Source: Aurantimicrobium minutum (GTDB lineage Bacteria > Actinomycetota > Actinomycetes > Actinomycetales > Microbacteriaceae). From it: a DNA stretch of 64,000 bases. Positions 21,848-30,311 of this stretch are shown piece by piece (the first letter of the stretch is position 1; each line of letters opens with the position of its first letter). The translations under genes and the position numbers were made by a program. The notes under the pieces were generated by a model, which did no database searches, was not told the DNA's origin, and saw only the letters and a program-made list of their open reading frames with translations. The DNA lies in the NCBI RefSeq assembly GCF_029892845.1, contig NZ_JARXVT010000002.1, forward strand, positions 1 through 64,000, given 5' to 3'.

Positions 21848-22888
21848 ATGATGCTTCCTTCTTCTCTCCCTGCGCCCCGCCTGATTGACCCCGCTTCGGT
21901 TACCCCGCTGCGCTGGGGAATCATCGGCCCTGGTGGCATTGCAGAAACCTTTGCGGATTCTGTTCACAAGCACACCACCCAGCGCATCGTTGCCGTGGCA
22001 TCGCAAACACCTGGCAAAGCAGAAGCCTTCGCCACTCCTCGCGGCATCCCCCATGCACTGACCTCCTATGACGCTTTGGTCAACCACCCTGAGGTGGACG
22101 TTGTGTATGTGGCAACGACTCATCAGTTCCACAAGGCTCACGCCCTGCTCGCAATTGCCGCTGGCAAGCACGTGCTGGTGGAGAAGCCCCTTGCCACCAA
22201 CCCCACCGATGCCAAGGTGATTGCAGATGCTGCCAAGGCAGCTGGCGTTCTCGCCATGGAAGCCATGTGGACTCGTTACATCCCCCAGTCAGATGTGATG
22301 CGTCAGATCTTTGCCGACGGCATCTTGGGAGACATCTCCTTCGTGCTCTCTGACTTTGGTCAAGACCTCCGTCACGTTCCCCGCTTGATGGATCCTGAAG
22401 CAGGTGGCGGTCTTCTCGACCTCGGTATTTATAACTTTGCGTTCAGCTCATTTGTCCTCGGAAATGCCTCGAGCATCCAGACATCGGGTTCGCTCACCTC
22501 AACCGGTGTTGATGAAACCACCACCTCTGTCTTGAGCTACGCCAATGGAGCACAAGCTGTCGTCACCGTCACGATGGCTGCCTTCACCCCAACCGCAGCC
22601 TCTATCTCTGGTTCTGTAGGGCGCCTCAACATTCACGAGCCCTTCTTCACGCCCAGCGGGCTGAGCCTGTTTGCTTCTGAGTTCAACCCCACTCCCGTTG
22701 CCACCTGGCGTGATGAGACCGGAGTTCCTGCCCACGAAGGCCTCAGCTATCAGGCAACGGCGTTCTCGTCATTCCTGGATCAAGGCTTGACTGATTCGCC
22801 ACTGCGTCCTCTGGCTGAAGCCATCAGTGACAATGCGTTGATCTTTCAGGCACGCCACCAGATTGGTGCCGTGCTGACAGGAGAGTAG
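21848..22888 (+). CDS. Gfo/Idh/MocA family oxidoreductase
   Basis: 346 residues. Rossmann motif GIIGPGGIAETF at about 24-35 and the family EKP motif in AGKHVLVEKPLA (about 113-124) are clear. The C-terminal alpha/beta domain follows. These enzymes reduce or oxidise sugars, inositols and diols with NAD(P). It ends 3 bp before the convergent xylose regulator, so a sugar-related role such as D-xylose dehydrogenase is possible but unproven. Confidence 0.85.
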   Translation: MMLPSSLPAPRLIDPASVTPLRWGIIGPGGIAETFADSVHKHTTQRIVAVASQTPGKAEAFATPRGIPHALTSYDALVNHPEVDVVYVATTHQFHKAHALLAIAAGKHVLVEKPLATNPTDAKVIADAAKAAGVLAMEAMWTRYIPQSDVMRQIFADGILGDISFVLSDFGQDLRHVPRLMDPEAGGGLLDLGIYNFAFSSFVLGNASSIQTSGSLTSTGVDETTTSVLSYANGAQAVVTVTMAAFTPTAASISGSVGRLNIHEPFFTPSGLSLFASEFNPTPVATWRDETGVPAHEGLSYQATAFSSFLDQGLTDSPLRPLAEAISDNALIFQARHQIGAVLTGE

Positions 22889-22891
22889 TTC

Positions 22892-24115
22892 TTACTTTCC
22901 TCGCGCAGGGAAGAGCTGCGTAATCGCAGGCTCTGCCAGCAAGGGCGCAATAGGTAATCCAGCTGCACCAATCATCAACAGGTTGGGACCGAGCTCAGCA
23001 GGCTTCACCAAGAGACGATCTTGTGGTGCTGTCAGGGTGCTCCAGCGGAAACGGCTGAGCAGTCGATCACGGTCATAGGAATACAGGACACCTAGATACC
23101 CAGCGAGAAGAACGATCTCCGGGTTAAAGATGTTGACGTAGTTGCCGATTGCAATGGCTAGTGCATCAATCTGAGATTCCAGAAGCTTTTGCACCTTCGC
23201 TGTTACAGGCTTTGAAAGCACTTCTTCTAGCTCAGCATCATCTGCGCTTGAAATCTTGAGCGCTGCGAGAAGATCATCGCGCTGGACCAAAGACTCCAGT
23301 GTTCCCTGAAGACCGGAATAGTCTTCCCGGGGTGAGTCAGAGATCCGAACGTGTCCGAGTTCTCCGGCATATCCTGCAGCACCGCGCAACAGAAGTCCGC
23401 CGTGAATCACGCCGCCACCAATACCGCCGGCACCACCGAAGAGATACACAATCTCGCTGAAGCCACGGCCTGCACCCAGATCGCGTTCGGCGATGGAACC
23501 CAAGCTGGCGTCGTTATCGATGAAGACAGACAGGCCGGTCTGTTGGTGCAGCATGCGGGCGAAAGGAACCTCGACCCAGTTGAGGTGGGGGGCGAGGCGA
23601 ACAACGCCGTCCTCGACTCGGATCTGTCCTGGGATGGCAACACCGATGCCCGCAATACGGAATTCAACTGGCAATTGGGTTCGCAGCTCGGCAATGAGCT
23701 TGGTGGTTGTTTCCACCGAGACGCTGGCACTGGGCACTGTGGAGTGAGGGTGTCGAACCTTGGTGATGACTTTGCCCGAGAGCGTGACGACACCGACGGT
23801 GGTGGCATCTGTCTCAGGGTTGACGGCAAAAACAACAACTTCGTCAGAGAAGGACACCATGAGTGAGGGTCGACCAACACCCTGCGTGGCACTGGCTTCC
23901 GACTCCACAATGAGCCCAAGTTCTTGGAGTTCGGTCACCAGGTCAGAAATCGTAGAACGGTTCAAACCGGTTCGCTGAGTCAGGGCAGAACGGGACATCG
24001 TGCCGAACTGGCGCAGCAATCTCAAAATCGCCGACAAATTGTGCTGGCGTACTTGTTCCCTGTTGCTGCCAACGGTTGAGGCACCACTGTGCGGTTTTGC
24101 TGTGGGTGGTGTCAT
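22892..24115 (-). CDS. xylR: ROK family repressor, probable xylose regulator XylR
   Basis: 407 residues. An N-terminal winged helix (about 26-70, with SRSALTQRTGLNRSTISDLV) is followed by a ROK sugar-kinase-like domain holding DNDASLGSIAERDLG and the zinc/sugar region AGYAGELGHVRI. It is divergent from xylA, with 163 bp between the starts, the typical XylR placement. In the family, xylose binding releases the protein from palindromic operators; matching sites lie at 24223, 26895 and 26971. Confidence 0.88.
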   Translation of the reverse strand: MTPPTAKPHSGASTVGSNREQVRQHNLSAILRLLRQFGTMSRSALTQRTGLNRSTISDLVTELQELGLIVESEASATQGVGRPSLMVSFSDEVVVFAVNPETDATTVGVVTLSGKVITKVRHPHSTVPSASVSVETTTKLIAELRTQLPVEFRIAGIGVAIPGQIRVEDGVVRLAPHLNWVEVPFARMLHQQTGLSVFIDNDASLGSIAERDLGAGRGFSEIVYLFGGAGGIGGGVIHGGLLLRGAAGYAGELGHVRISDSPREDYSGLQGTLESLVQRDDLLAALKISSADDAELEEVLSKPVTAKVQKLLESQIDALAIAIGNYVNIFNPEIVLLAGYLGVLYSYDRDRLLSRFRWSTLTAPQDRLLVKPAELGPNLLMIGAAGLPIAPLLAEPAITQLFPARGK

Positions 24116-24196
24116 CGGCCTTTTCTCTCCGTGTGAAGTATCTCCAACATATTCTGCCCTCTAAACAACAAATTCGTAACACCGAGTGTTTTCGAG

Positions 24197-24227
24197 TTGA
24201 CAAAGGAATGTGGTCGGGGTCTATATT
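24197..24227 (+). promoter_or_regulatory. xylA promoter
   Basis: A perfect -35 hexamer TTGACA (24197-24202) and a TATATT -10 (24222-24227) at 19-bp spacing. The -10 overlaps the left arm of the operator at 24223, so bound repressor would block initiation. Confidence 0.6.
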
Positions 24228-24247
24228 GTTCCCTAAGGCAACAAATA
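24223..24247. promoter_or_regulatory. Candidate XylR operator A
   Basis: A 25-bp interrupted palindrome: ATATTGTT, nine bases CCCTAAGGC, AACAAATA. The same 8-9-8 plan recurs at 26895 and 26971, and resembles xylO of ROK-type XylR (TTTGTT...AACAAA). A lone half-site AACAAATT stands at 24167. Confidence 0.7.
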
Positions 24248-24278
24248 CACAACCCCACTTTCTTAAGGACTACCGACA

Positions 24279-25472
24279 ATGTCGTCATTGACTCCCACCC
24301 GCGAAGACAAATTCTCATTCGGCCTCTGGACCATTGGCTGGTCAGCACAGGACCAGTTCGGTGGCCCCACTCGCCACAACCTCGACGTTGTCGAAGCTGT
24401 AGAGAAGCTCGCTGAGCTCGGCGCTTACGGTCTCACCTTCCATGATGATGACCTCTTCCCCTTCGGCAGCACCGACGCTGAGCGTCAGAAGCAGATCGAC
24501 CGCCTTAAGCAGGCCCTCGCCGACACCGGCATCATCATCCCGATGATCACCACCAACTTGTTCAGCCACCCCGTCTTCAAGGACGGCGGCTTCACCAGCA
24601 ACGACCGTGGCGTTCGCCGCTTCGCTTTGCGTAAGGCGTTGCGCAACCTTGACCTCGCTGCCGAGATGGGCGCCAAGACCTTCGTCATGTGGGGTGGTCG
24701 CGAAGGTGCTGAGTACGACAGCGCCAAGGACATCCAGGGCGCACTTCAGCGTTACCGCGAAGGCGTCAACCTGATGACTGCCTATGTCAAGGACAAGGGC
24801 TACGACATTCGCTTCGCGATTGAGCCCAAGCCCAACGAGCCTCGTGGAGACATTCTTCTTCCCACCGTGGGTCACGCCATGGCGTTCATCAACACTCTGG
24901 AGCACCCTGACCTCGTGGGTCTGAACCCCGAGGTTGGCCACGAGCAGATGGCTGGTTTGAACTTCACTGCAGGTATTGCTCAGGCAATCGAGCACGGCAA
25001 GCTCTACCACATCGACCTCAACGGCCAGAAGGGCGTCAAGTTCGACCAGGACCTCGTCTTCGGTCACGGCGACATCCTCAATGCCTTCTCTCTCGTTGAC
25101 CTCCTTGAGTTCGGTGGCCCTAACGGTGGACGTTCCTACAACGGTCCTCGCCACTTCGACTACAAGCCCAGCCGCACCGAAGACTTCACCGGTGTTTGGG
25201 ATTCTGCCGCTGCAAACATGCGCATGTATCTCCTCCTCAAGGAGCGTGCAGCTGCATTCCGTGCCGACCCCGAGGTCAAGGCAGCACTGGAAGCATCGCG
25301 TGTGGCAGAAATCCACACCACCACCTTGGCTCCCGGAGAGACCTATAACGATCTCCTCGCAGACAACGCGTCCTATGAGAACTTCGATGCAGACTCCTAC
25401 TTCGACGGCCGTGGCTTTGGTTTCGTGAAGTTGAACCAGCTCGCTATTGAACACCTCATGGGTGCCCGCTAA
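24279..25472 (+). CDS. xylA: Xylose isomerase
   Basis: 397 residues, the compact class typical of actinomycetes. It converts D-xylose to D-xylulose. The catalytic histidine region [13 protein letters not shown], the metal segment [25 protein letters not shown] and [15 protein letters not shown] with its metal-binding carboxylates are intact. First gene of xylAB, only 3 bp before xylB, with its promoter overlapped by operator A. Codon use is strongly biased towards C-ending codons, as in highly expressed genes. Confidence 0.98.
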   Translation: MSSLTPTREDKFSFGLWTIGWSAQDQFGGPTRHNLDVVEAVEKLAELGAYGLTFHDDDLFPFGSTDAERQKQIDRLKQALADTGIIIPMITTNLFSHPVFKDGGFTSNDRGVRRFALRKALRNLDLAAEMGAKTFVMWGGREGAEYDSAKDIQGALQRYREGVNLMTAYVKDKGYDIRFAIEPKPNEPRGDILLPTVGHAMAFINTLEHPDLVGLNPEVGHEQMAGLNFTAGIAQAIEHGKLYHIDLNGQKGVKFDQDLVFGHGDILNAFSLVDLLEFGGPNGGRSYNGPRHFDYKPSRTEDFTGVWDSAAANMRMYLLLKERAAAFRADPEVKAALEASRVAEIHTTTLAPGETYNDLLADNASYENFDADSYFDGRGFGFVKLNQLAIEHLMGAR

Positions 25473-25475
25473 CCC

Positions 25476-26888
25476 ATGGCACTCGTAGCTGGAGTTGACT
25501 CGTCAACTCAAAGTTGCAAAGTAGTTATTAAAGATGCCGTCACGGGTGAACTGGTTCGCGAAGGGCGAGCCAGTCACCCCGACGGCACCGAGGTCAATCC
25601 TTCTCACTGGTGGACTGCGCTGGGTGAAGCACTGACCCAGGCAGGTGGACTCGACGACGTCGAGGCCATCTCTATCGGCGGACAACAGCACGGCATGGTT
25701 GTCCTCGATAACGATGGTCGCGTCATTCGTGACGCCCTGCTCTGGAATGACACCCGTAGTGCGGGAGATGCCACCGAGCTCATCGAGCACTTTGGTGCTG
25801 AGTATCTCTCCGACCTCACTGGCTCCGTTCCGGTTGCCTCCTTCACCTCGAGCAAACTTCTCTGGCTCAAAAACAATGAACCAGAGAACGCTGCCAAAGT
25901 TGCCGCGGTCGCTCTCCCCCATGACTGGCTGACCTGGCGCTTGGCTGGTTACGGTCCAGCCGGGGAAAGCGAAAAGGGTCCCGTTCTGGAAGCGCTGGCA
26001 ACAGATCGCTCTGATGCCAGTGGCACAGGGTATTTCAACTCTGCAACCAATACCTATTGCGACGACATCTTGACCTATGCCTTAGGTCATGTTCCTGTTC
26101 TGCCACGCATCGTGCTTCCCGGAGAAGAAGTGGGTGTCACTCCCGCAGGAGTCAAGATCGGGTGCGGTGCTGGCGATAACGCTGCTGCTGCTTTTGGTCT
26201 GGGTGCGTCAGAAGGTGACGTTGTTGTTTCCCTGGGCACCAGCGGAACTGTGTTTGCTGTCTCCAGCTCGTCCACACATGACACCACCGGAATCATCGCT
26301 GGCTTTGCCAGTGCGTCCAACTCTTCTCTTCCACTGGTCTGCACTCTCAACGCTGCTCGGGTCATGGATTCCTTTGCCAAGCTCCTAGAGGTCAGTCACG
26401 ATGAACTGGGCCAGCTTGCACTTCGTGCCGAGTCAGGTTCAGGCGGAGTTGTGCTTGTCCCCTACTTCGAGGGTGAGCGCACACCTAACCTTCCCGACGC
26501 AACAGCTGAGCTAGTTGGATTGACCTTGGCAAACAACACACGGGAGAACATCGCGCGTGCTGCTATCGAGGGAATGCTGTGCGGACTCAACGCAGGTCTC
26601 GATGCACTGGTAGATGCCGGTGTGGCATGCAAGCGAATCTTCTTTGTAGGCGGCGCAGCAGCAAATCCTGCCGTGCAATCTATTGCTGCCGAGATCTTTG
26701 GCGTTCCGATCGTGATTGCTGAACCGGGTGAATATGTTGCCAACGGTGCAGCACGTCAAGCGGCACAGCTTCTATTAGGACAGACCCCGTCGTGGGAAAT
26801 TGCCACGATTGCCACTGTTTCTGCTCCTGCAGCCACGAAAGTGGTTGAGAATTACCGAAAAGCAGCACTTTTCGCCGCTTCTCGCTAA
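25476..26888 (+). CDS. xylB: Xylulokinase
   Basis: 470 residues; FGGY kinase that phosphorylates D-xylulose to xylulose-5-phosphate for the pentose phosphate pathway. N-terminal ATP/phosphate strand GVDSSTQSCK, sugar-site GGQQHGMV, catalytic aspartate in GAGDNAAAAFGLG, and the C-terminal GGAAANPAVQSIAAEIFG adenine-site motif. Cotranscribed with xylA. Confidence 0.97.
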   Translation: MALVAGVDSSTQSCKVVIKDAVTGELVREGRASHPDGTEVNPSHWWTALGEALTQAGGLDDVEAISIGGQQHGMVVLDNDGRVIRDALLWNDTRSAGDATELIEHFGAEYLSDLTGSVPVASFTSSKLLWLKNNEPENAAKVAAVALPHDWLTWRLAGYGPAGESEKGPVLEALATDRSDASGTGYFNSATNTYCDDILTYALGHVPVLPRIVLPGEEVGVTPAGVKIGCGAGDNAAAAFGLGASEGDVVVSLGTSGTVFAVSSSSTHDTTGIIAGFASASNSSLPLVCTLNAARVMDSFAKLLEVSHDELGQLALRAESGSGGVVLVPYFEGERTPNLPDATAELVGLTLANNTRENIARAAIEGMLCGLNAGLDALVDAGVACKRIFFVGGAAANPAVQSIAAEIFGVPIVIAEPGEYVANGAARQAAQLLLGQTPSWEIATIATVSAPAATKVVENYRKAALFAASR

Positions 26889-26894
26889 AGCTTC

Positions 26895-26919
26895 TATTTG
26901 GCGCCTAAAACAACAAATA
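26895..26919. promoter_or_regulatory. Candidate XylR operator B
   Basis: TATTTGGC, nine bases GCCTAAAAC, AACAAATA. It keeps the 8-9-8 spacing of operator A and six of eight left-arm bases. It lies directly after the xylB stop, upstream of the importer genes. Confidence 0.6.
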
Positions 26920-26970
26920 GGCAACTTTCCTTTATTTGTTACCACTTTGTGACCAAATGGAGTTGTTACT

Positions 26971-26995
26971 TATTTGTTGGATACGGCAACATATA
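26971..26995. promoter_or_regulatory. Candidate XylR operator C
   Basis: TATTTGTT, nine bases GGATACGGC, AACATATA; again 8-9-8. A looser fourth copy (TATTTGTT at 26933 and ACCAAATG at 26952, spacing 11) lies between B and C. I do not see a convincing -35/-10 pair for the importer, but it should lie in this stretch. Confidence 0.65.
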
Positions 26996-27001
26996 GGGAC
27001 A

Positions 27002-27038
27002 GGGCTCACCGTCGAGCCCGACTCGGAGTTAATCCGAG
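27002..27038 (+). promoter_or_regulatory. Tandem 5' leader hairpins before the xylose-binding-protein gene
   Basis: Two short hairpins in series: GGGCTC/GAGCCC (27002-27007 with 27014-27019) and CTCGGA/TCCGAG (27022-27027 with 27033-27038). They end about 28 bp before the start codon. They may protect the 5' end of the mRNA or take part in regulation; no known riboswitch is recognised. Confidence 0.5.
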
Positions 27039-27066
27039 AAACCAAGAGAAAATTGAAGGGAGAGAA

Positions 27067-28113
27067 ATGAAGAAGTCTTCATTGATCTCAATCGCAGCTC
27101 TAGCAGCTGTGTCCGCACTTGCCCTCTCGGGTTGTGCTGGTGCATCTAACGATGCAGCTGCAAGCACCCGTGCTTGTGTAATCCTCCCCGACACCGAGTC
27201 TTCGCCTCGTTGGGAAGCTGGCGACAAGCCTGCTCTCGAAAAGGCACTGACCGACGCTGGTTACTCCGTTGACATCCAGAACGCTCAGGGTGACACCGCT
27301 AAGTACGCAACCATTGCTGACCAGATGCTCTCAAAGGGCTGTGGCGTAATGATCCTCACCGACCACCAGGGTGCTGCTATCCAGGTTGCCGAGAAGGCTA
27401 AGGCTGCTGGCGTTCCAGTTATCGCTTACGACCGTCCCGTTGCAGGAGCTGACTACTACGTCTCCTTCGACAACGAGGGTGTTGGCGCAATCGAGGGCGA
27501 GTGCATCGTTGATGGACTGACCGCTGCTGGCAAGGACCCCAAGACAGCATCTGTTGTTTACGTAGGTGGAGACCCCGCTGACGGTAACGCAAAGATGTTC
27601 TACGACGGTGCTGTATCCGTCATGTCGGCTGCTGGCATCAAGCCTGCTGCTGAGACTCCTGGTACCTGGGATGGCACCAAGGCTGGCACCGCATTCGAGC
27701 AGGCATACACCTCGCTCGGTGGTGCAGTTGACGCTGTTTGGGTAGCAAACGACACCAACGCTGCTGCAGTTATCACCATCCTTGACAAGAACGGCAAGAC
27801 CGTTCCCGTTTCGGGTCAGGACGCATCTGTTGCTGGTCTTCAGAACGTTCTCCTCGGCAAGCAGACCTGCACGGTCTACAAGCCTTTCTCTGTAGAAGCT
27901 GCTGCTGCTTCGGACCTGGCTATCCAGATCCTCGGTGGCAAGGCTCCTTCTGTATCGAAGAAGCTCGCTGACGGAACTCCTTTCGTCGCAGTTACCCCCA
28001 TCAAGGTCGGTCCTGAACAGGTCATCGACGTTGTTGCAGCTGGCGACGCATCTGCCAAGGACCTCTGCACCGCAGAGCTCGCTGAGGCATGTGCAAAGTA
28101 CGGCGTAAAGTAA
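27067..28113 (+). CDS. Xylose-type sugar-binding lipoprotein (ABC importer)
   Basis: 348 residues from ATG 27067, set by GGGAGAG just upstream; the open frame above is not coding-like. The lipoprotein signal ends L20-S-G-C23. A type-I periplasmic-binding domain of the sugar class follows (ILTDHQGAAIQVAEKAKAAGVPVIAYDRP, WVANDTNAAAV, SGQDASVAGLQNV), similar to XylF/ChvE. Placement between xylB, operators and permease genes makes D-xylose the likely ligand. Followed by a large hairpin. Confidence 0.9.
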   Translation: MKKSSLISIAALAAVSALALSGCAGASNDAAASTRACVILPDTESSPRWEAGDKPALEKALTDAGYSVDIQNAQGDTAKYATIADQMLSKGCGVMILTDHQGAAIQVAEKAKAAGVPVIAYDRPVAGADYYVSFDNEGVGAIEGECIVDGLTAAGKDPKTASVVYVGGDPADGNAKMFYDGAVSVMSAAGIKPAAETPGTWDGTKAGTAFEQAYTSLGGAVDAVWVANDTNAAAVITILDKNGKTVPVSGQDASVAGLQNVLLGKQTCTVYKPFSVEAAAASDLAIQILGGKAPSVSKKLADGTPFVAVTPIKVGPEQVIDVVAAGDASAKDLCTAELAEACAKYGVK

Positions 28114-28127
28114 CTAACCAATAGTTG

Positions 28128-28170
28128 AGACTTTGCGCCGGTCGTTCCGGCCGGCGCAAAGTCTCTCTTA
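28128..28170 (+). terminator. Intra-operon terminator after the binding-protein gene
   Basis: A 14-bp perfect stem (28128-28141 with 28151-28164) followed by TCTCTTATTT. As at 19126, it separates a binding-protein gene from its transporter genes and would raise the binding-protein share of transcripts. A run of nine C follows at 28176. Confidence 0.7.
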
Positions 28171-28248
28171 TTTCACCCCCCCCCAATTTTTTGTCATTGA
28201 ATTGACAGCCCGGCACATAAGCCGGATGACACATCAAAGGAGATGGGC

Positions 28249-28998
28249 ATGGATGTGCCACTGATCGAACTCTCTGGAGTTAAGAAAAGCTTCGGTCCCG
28301 TAGATGTCCTCAAAGGAATCGACTTCAAGGCTTACGCAGGCCAGGTCACCGCACTCGTCGGTGACAACGGTGCAGGTAAGTCAACGCTCATCAAGGGCCT
28401 CTCCGGAGTTCAGCCCTACGACGAGGGCGTAGTGAAGTTCGCAGGCGAAGAAGCTCACCTTCACTCCCCCCGCCACAGTGGCGCTTTGGGTATCGAAGTT
28501 GTGTACCAGGACCTCGCACTCTGCGACAACCTCGACATCGTCCAGAACATGTTCCTCGGCCGTGAAGAAGTAACCCAGGGAACCCTGGATGAAGGCTCCA
28601 TGGAATTCCAGGCCACCAAGGCACTGCAGAGCCTCTCGGTACGTACCGTGAAGTCTGTTCGCCAGAAGGTCTCCTCCCTCTCCGGTGGTCAGCGTCAGAC
28701 TGTTGCGATCGCACGTTCTGTTCTCCGTAACGCCAAGCTGGTCATCCTTGATGAGCCAACTGCTGCCCTCGGTGTTGCACAGACCGAGCAGGTATTGAAC
28801 CTGGTTCGTCGTCTTGCTGACAACGGCATCGGTGTCATCATCATTAGCCACAACCTCGCTGACGTATTCCAGGTGTGCGACTCCATCAACGTCCTGTACC
28901 TAGGCCGCATGGTTGCATCGCTGAAGACCTCAGAGACAAACCAAGCCGACGTGGTGGGTTACATCACCGGCACCAAGACCATGGAAGGAGTGGCGTAA
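28249..28998 (+). CDS. Sugar ABC transporter ATPase, single-domain (XylG-like)
   Basis: 249 residues from ATG 28249; AAAGGAG ends 6 nt upstream, whereas an earlier in-frame ATG touches that site and is rejected. One nucleotide-binding domain only: Walker A GDNGAGKST, signature LSGGQRQTV, Walker B LVILDEPTAA and switch ISHNLADV. The classic XylG/RbsA has two fused domains in about 500 residues, so this protein presumably works as a homodimer. It overlaps the permease gene (TAATG). Confidence 0.9.
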   Translation: MDVPLIELSGVKKSFGPVDVLKGIDFKAYAGQVTALVGDNGAGKSTLIKGLSGVQPYDEGVVKFAGEEAHLHSPRHSGALGIEVVYQDLALCDNLDIVQNMFLGREEVTQGTLDEGSMEFQATKALQSLSVRTVKSVRQKVSSLSGGQRQTVAIARSVLRNAKLVILDEPTAALGVAQTEQVLNLVRRLADNGIGVIIISHNLADVFQVCDSINVLYLGRMVASLKTSETNQADVVGYITGTKTMEGVA

Positions 28999-30239
28999 TG
29001 GCAACACTTACTCCCACTGAAATTGGAAGTGGCCACGAAGGCAACATCCGTGACCAGATCACTGCGTATGGCCAGCGACTCAAGAACGGTGAAATGGGCG
29101 CACTGCCTGCTGTCATCGCTCTCCTCGCTTTGGTTGTGCTCTTTGCATCACTGAGCCCCTTCTTCCTCACCACCATGAACTTTGCCAACCTGTTCGTTCA
29201 GGCAGCACAGCTCACGGTTCTGGCTTCTGCTCTGGTCTTCGTTCTGCTCCTTGCAGAAATCGACCTTTCCGCTGGTGTCACCGCCGGTGTGGGTATGGCG
29301 CTGTTCGTTGTTCTCCATCAGATGATGGGCCTCAACTGGATCATCTCGATCATTGCGGCACTGGCACTGGGTTCTCTCGTTGGTTGGACCATCGGTATCT
29401 TCGTTGCGAAGATCGGTGTCCCTTCCTTCGTTGTGACACTGGGTCTGTTCCTCGGCTTCCAGGGCCTCATGCTCGTCATGCTTGGCGACGGTGGCCTCTT
29501 CCGCCTCGACGTTCCTGAGCTCAAGGCCATCATGAACTCCAACATGCCCGTCTGGGGCGGTTGGCTCATGCTTGCCATCATGGTTGTCGTTTCCCTCGGG
29601 CTCGGCTTCTATGACCGCGCACGTCGCAACAAGGCTGGCGTGGCAAACCGACCGGTCGCTCTGATGCTCTCCCGTGTGGCATTGATTGCCGTTCTGGGTG
29701 GAGTTGCTGTTGCCGCCATGAGCGTCAACCGCAGCGTTTCAGTAGTGCCCATCGATGGTGTACCGATCGTTATCCCCATCGTGATTGCGATTCTCTTCAT
29801 CGGTACTTTCGTGCTCGACCGCACTACCTTCGGTCGTCACCTCTACGCCGTGGGTGGTAACCCTGAGGCTGCACGTCGTGCAGGTATCAAGGTCGCCAAG
29901 ATTCGCATCACTGCGTTCATCATCTGTTCCACACTCGCTGTGGTATCGGGCATCCTCGCAGCTAGCCGTATCGGTGCTATCGAGTCGACCGCTGGTCGTT
30001 CGATCGTTCTCTCCGGTGTTGCTGCAGCCGTCGTGGGTGGCGTCAGCCTCTTCGGTGGTCGTGGTCGCTTGATCCACGCAGCTATCGGTGCTCTCGTAAT
30101 TGCGATCATCGACAACGGTCTGGGCCTCATCGGCCTTCCTGCCGGTGTGAACTTCCTCGTTACCGGTGCAGTTCTGATTGCCGCCGCAACCATCGACGCT
30201 CTGTCGCGCAAGCGCTCAGGCGGCGGGGTTCGCGTCTAA
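28998..30239 (+). CDS. Sugar ABC transporter permease (XylH-like)
   Basis: 413 residues with about ten membrane segments, starting at ATG 28998, which overlaps the ATPase stop by one base. The ATPase-contact loop FGRHLYAVGGNPEAARRAGI is the RbsC/XylH signature. The extra length relative to RbsC lies in a loop (about 195-230) with FYDRARRNKAGV. Completes the importer for the xylose regulon. Confidence 0.92.
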   Translation: MATLTPTEIGSGHEGNIRDQITAYGQRLKNGEMGALPAVIALLALVVLFASLSPFFLTTMNFANLFVQAAQLTVLASALVFVLLLAEIDLSAGVTAGVGMALFVVLHQMMGLNWIISIIAALALGSLVGWTIGIFVAKIGVPSFVVTLGLFLGFQGLMLVMLGDGGLFRLDVPELKAIMNSNMPVWGGWLMLAIMVVVSLGLGFYDRARRNKAGVANRPVALMLSRVALIAVLGGVAVAAMSVNRSVSVVPIDGVPIVIPIVIAILFIGTFVLDRTTFGRHLYAVGGNPEAARRAGIKVAKIRITAFIICSTLAVVSGILAASRIGAIESTAGRSIVLSGVAAAVVGGVSLFGGRGRLIHAAIGALVIAIIDNGLGLIGLPAGVNFLVTGAVLIAAATIDALSRKRSGGGVRV

Positions 30240-30253
30240 CCTTCCAGGTTATG

Positions 30254-30291
30254 AATGCCCCTGACACTGAAAATGTGTCGGGGGCATTCCT
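30254..30291 (+). terminator. Terminator of the xylose importer operon
   Basis: A 14-bp stem (30254-30267 with 30275-30288, one T-G pair) and loop TGAAAAT. The U-tract is weak (CCTGATT), so the epimerase gene downstream may receive some read-through. Confidence 0.7.
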
Positions 30292-30311
30292 GATTAAGTG
30301 AGAATACGTTT

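Noticed and set aside
24342-25454. Long open frame opposite xylA (370 codons)
   Set aside because: Shadow of the highly codon-biased xylA gene; no ribosome-binding site or domain.
28176-28184. Run of nine C after the terminator
   Set aside because: A simple homopolymer without structure; could also be a sequencing-length uncertainty. It is noncoding, so no frame is affected.
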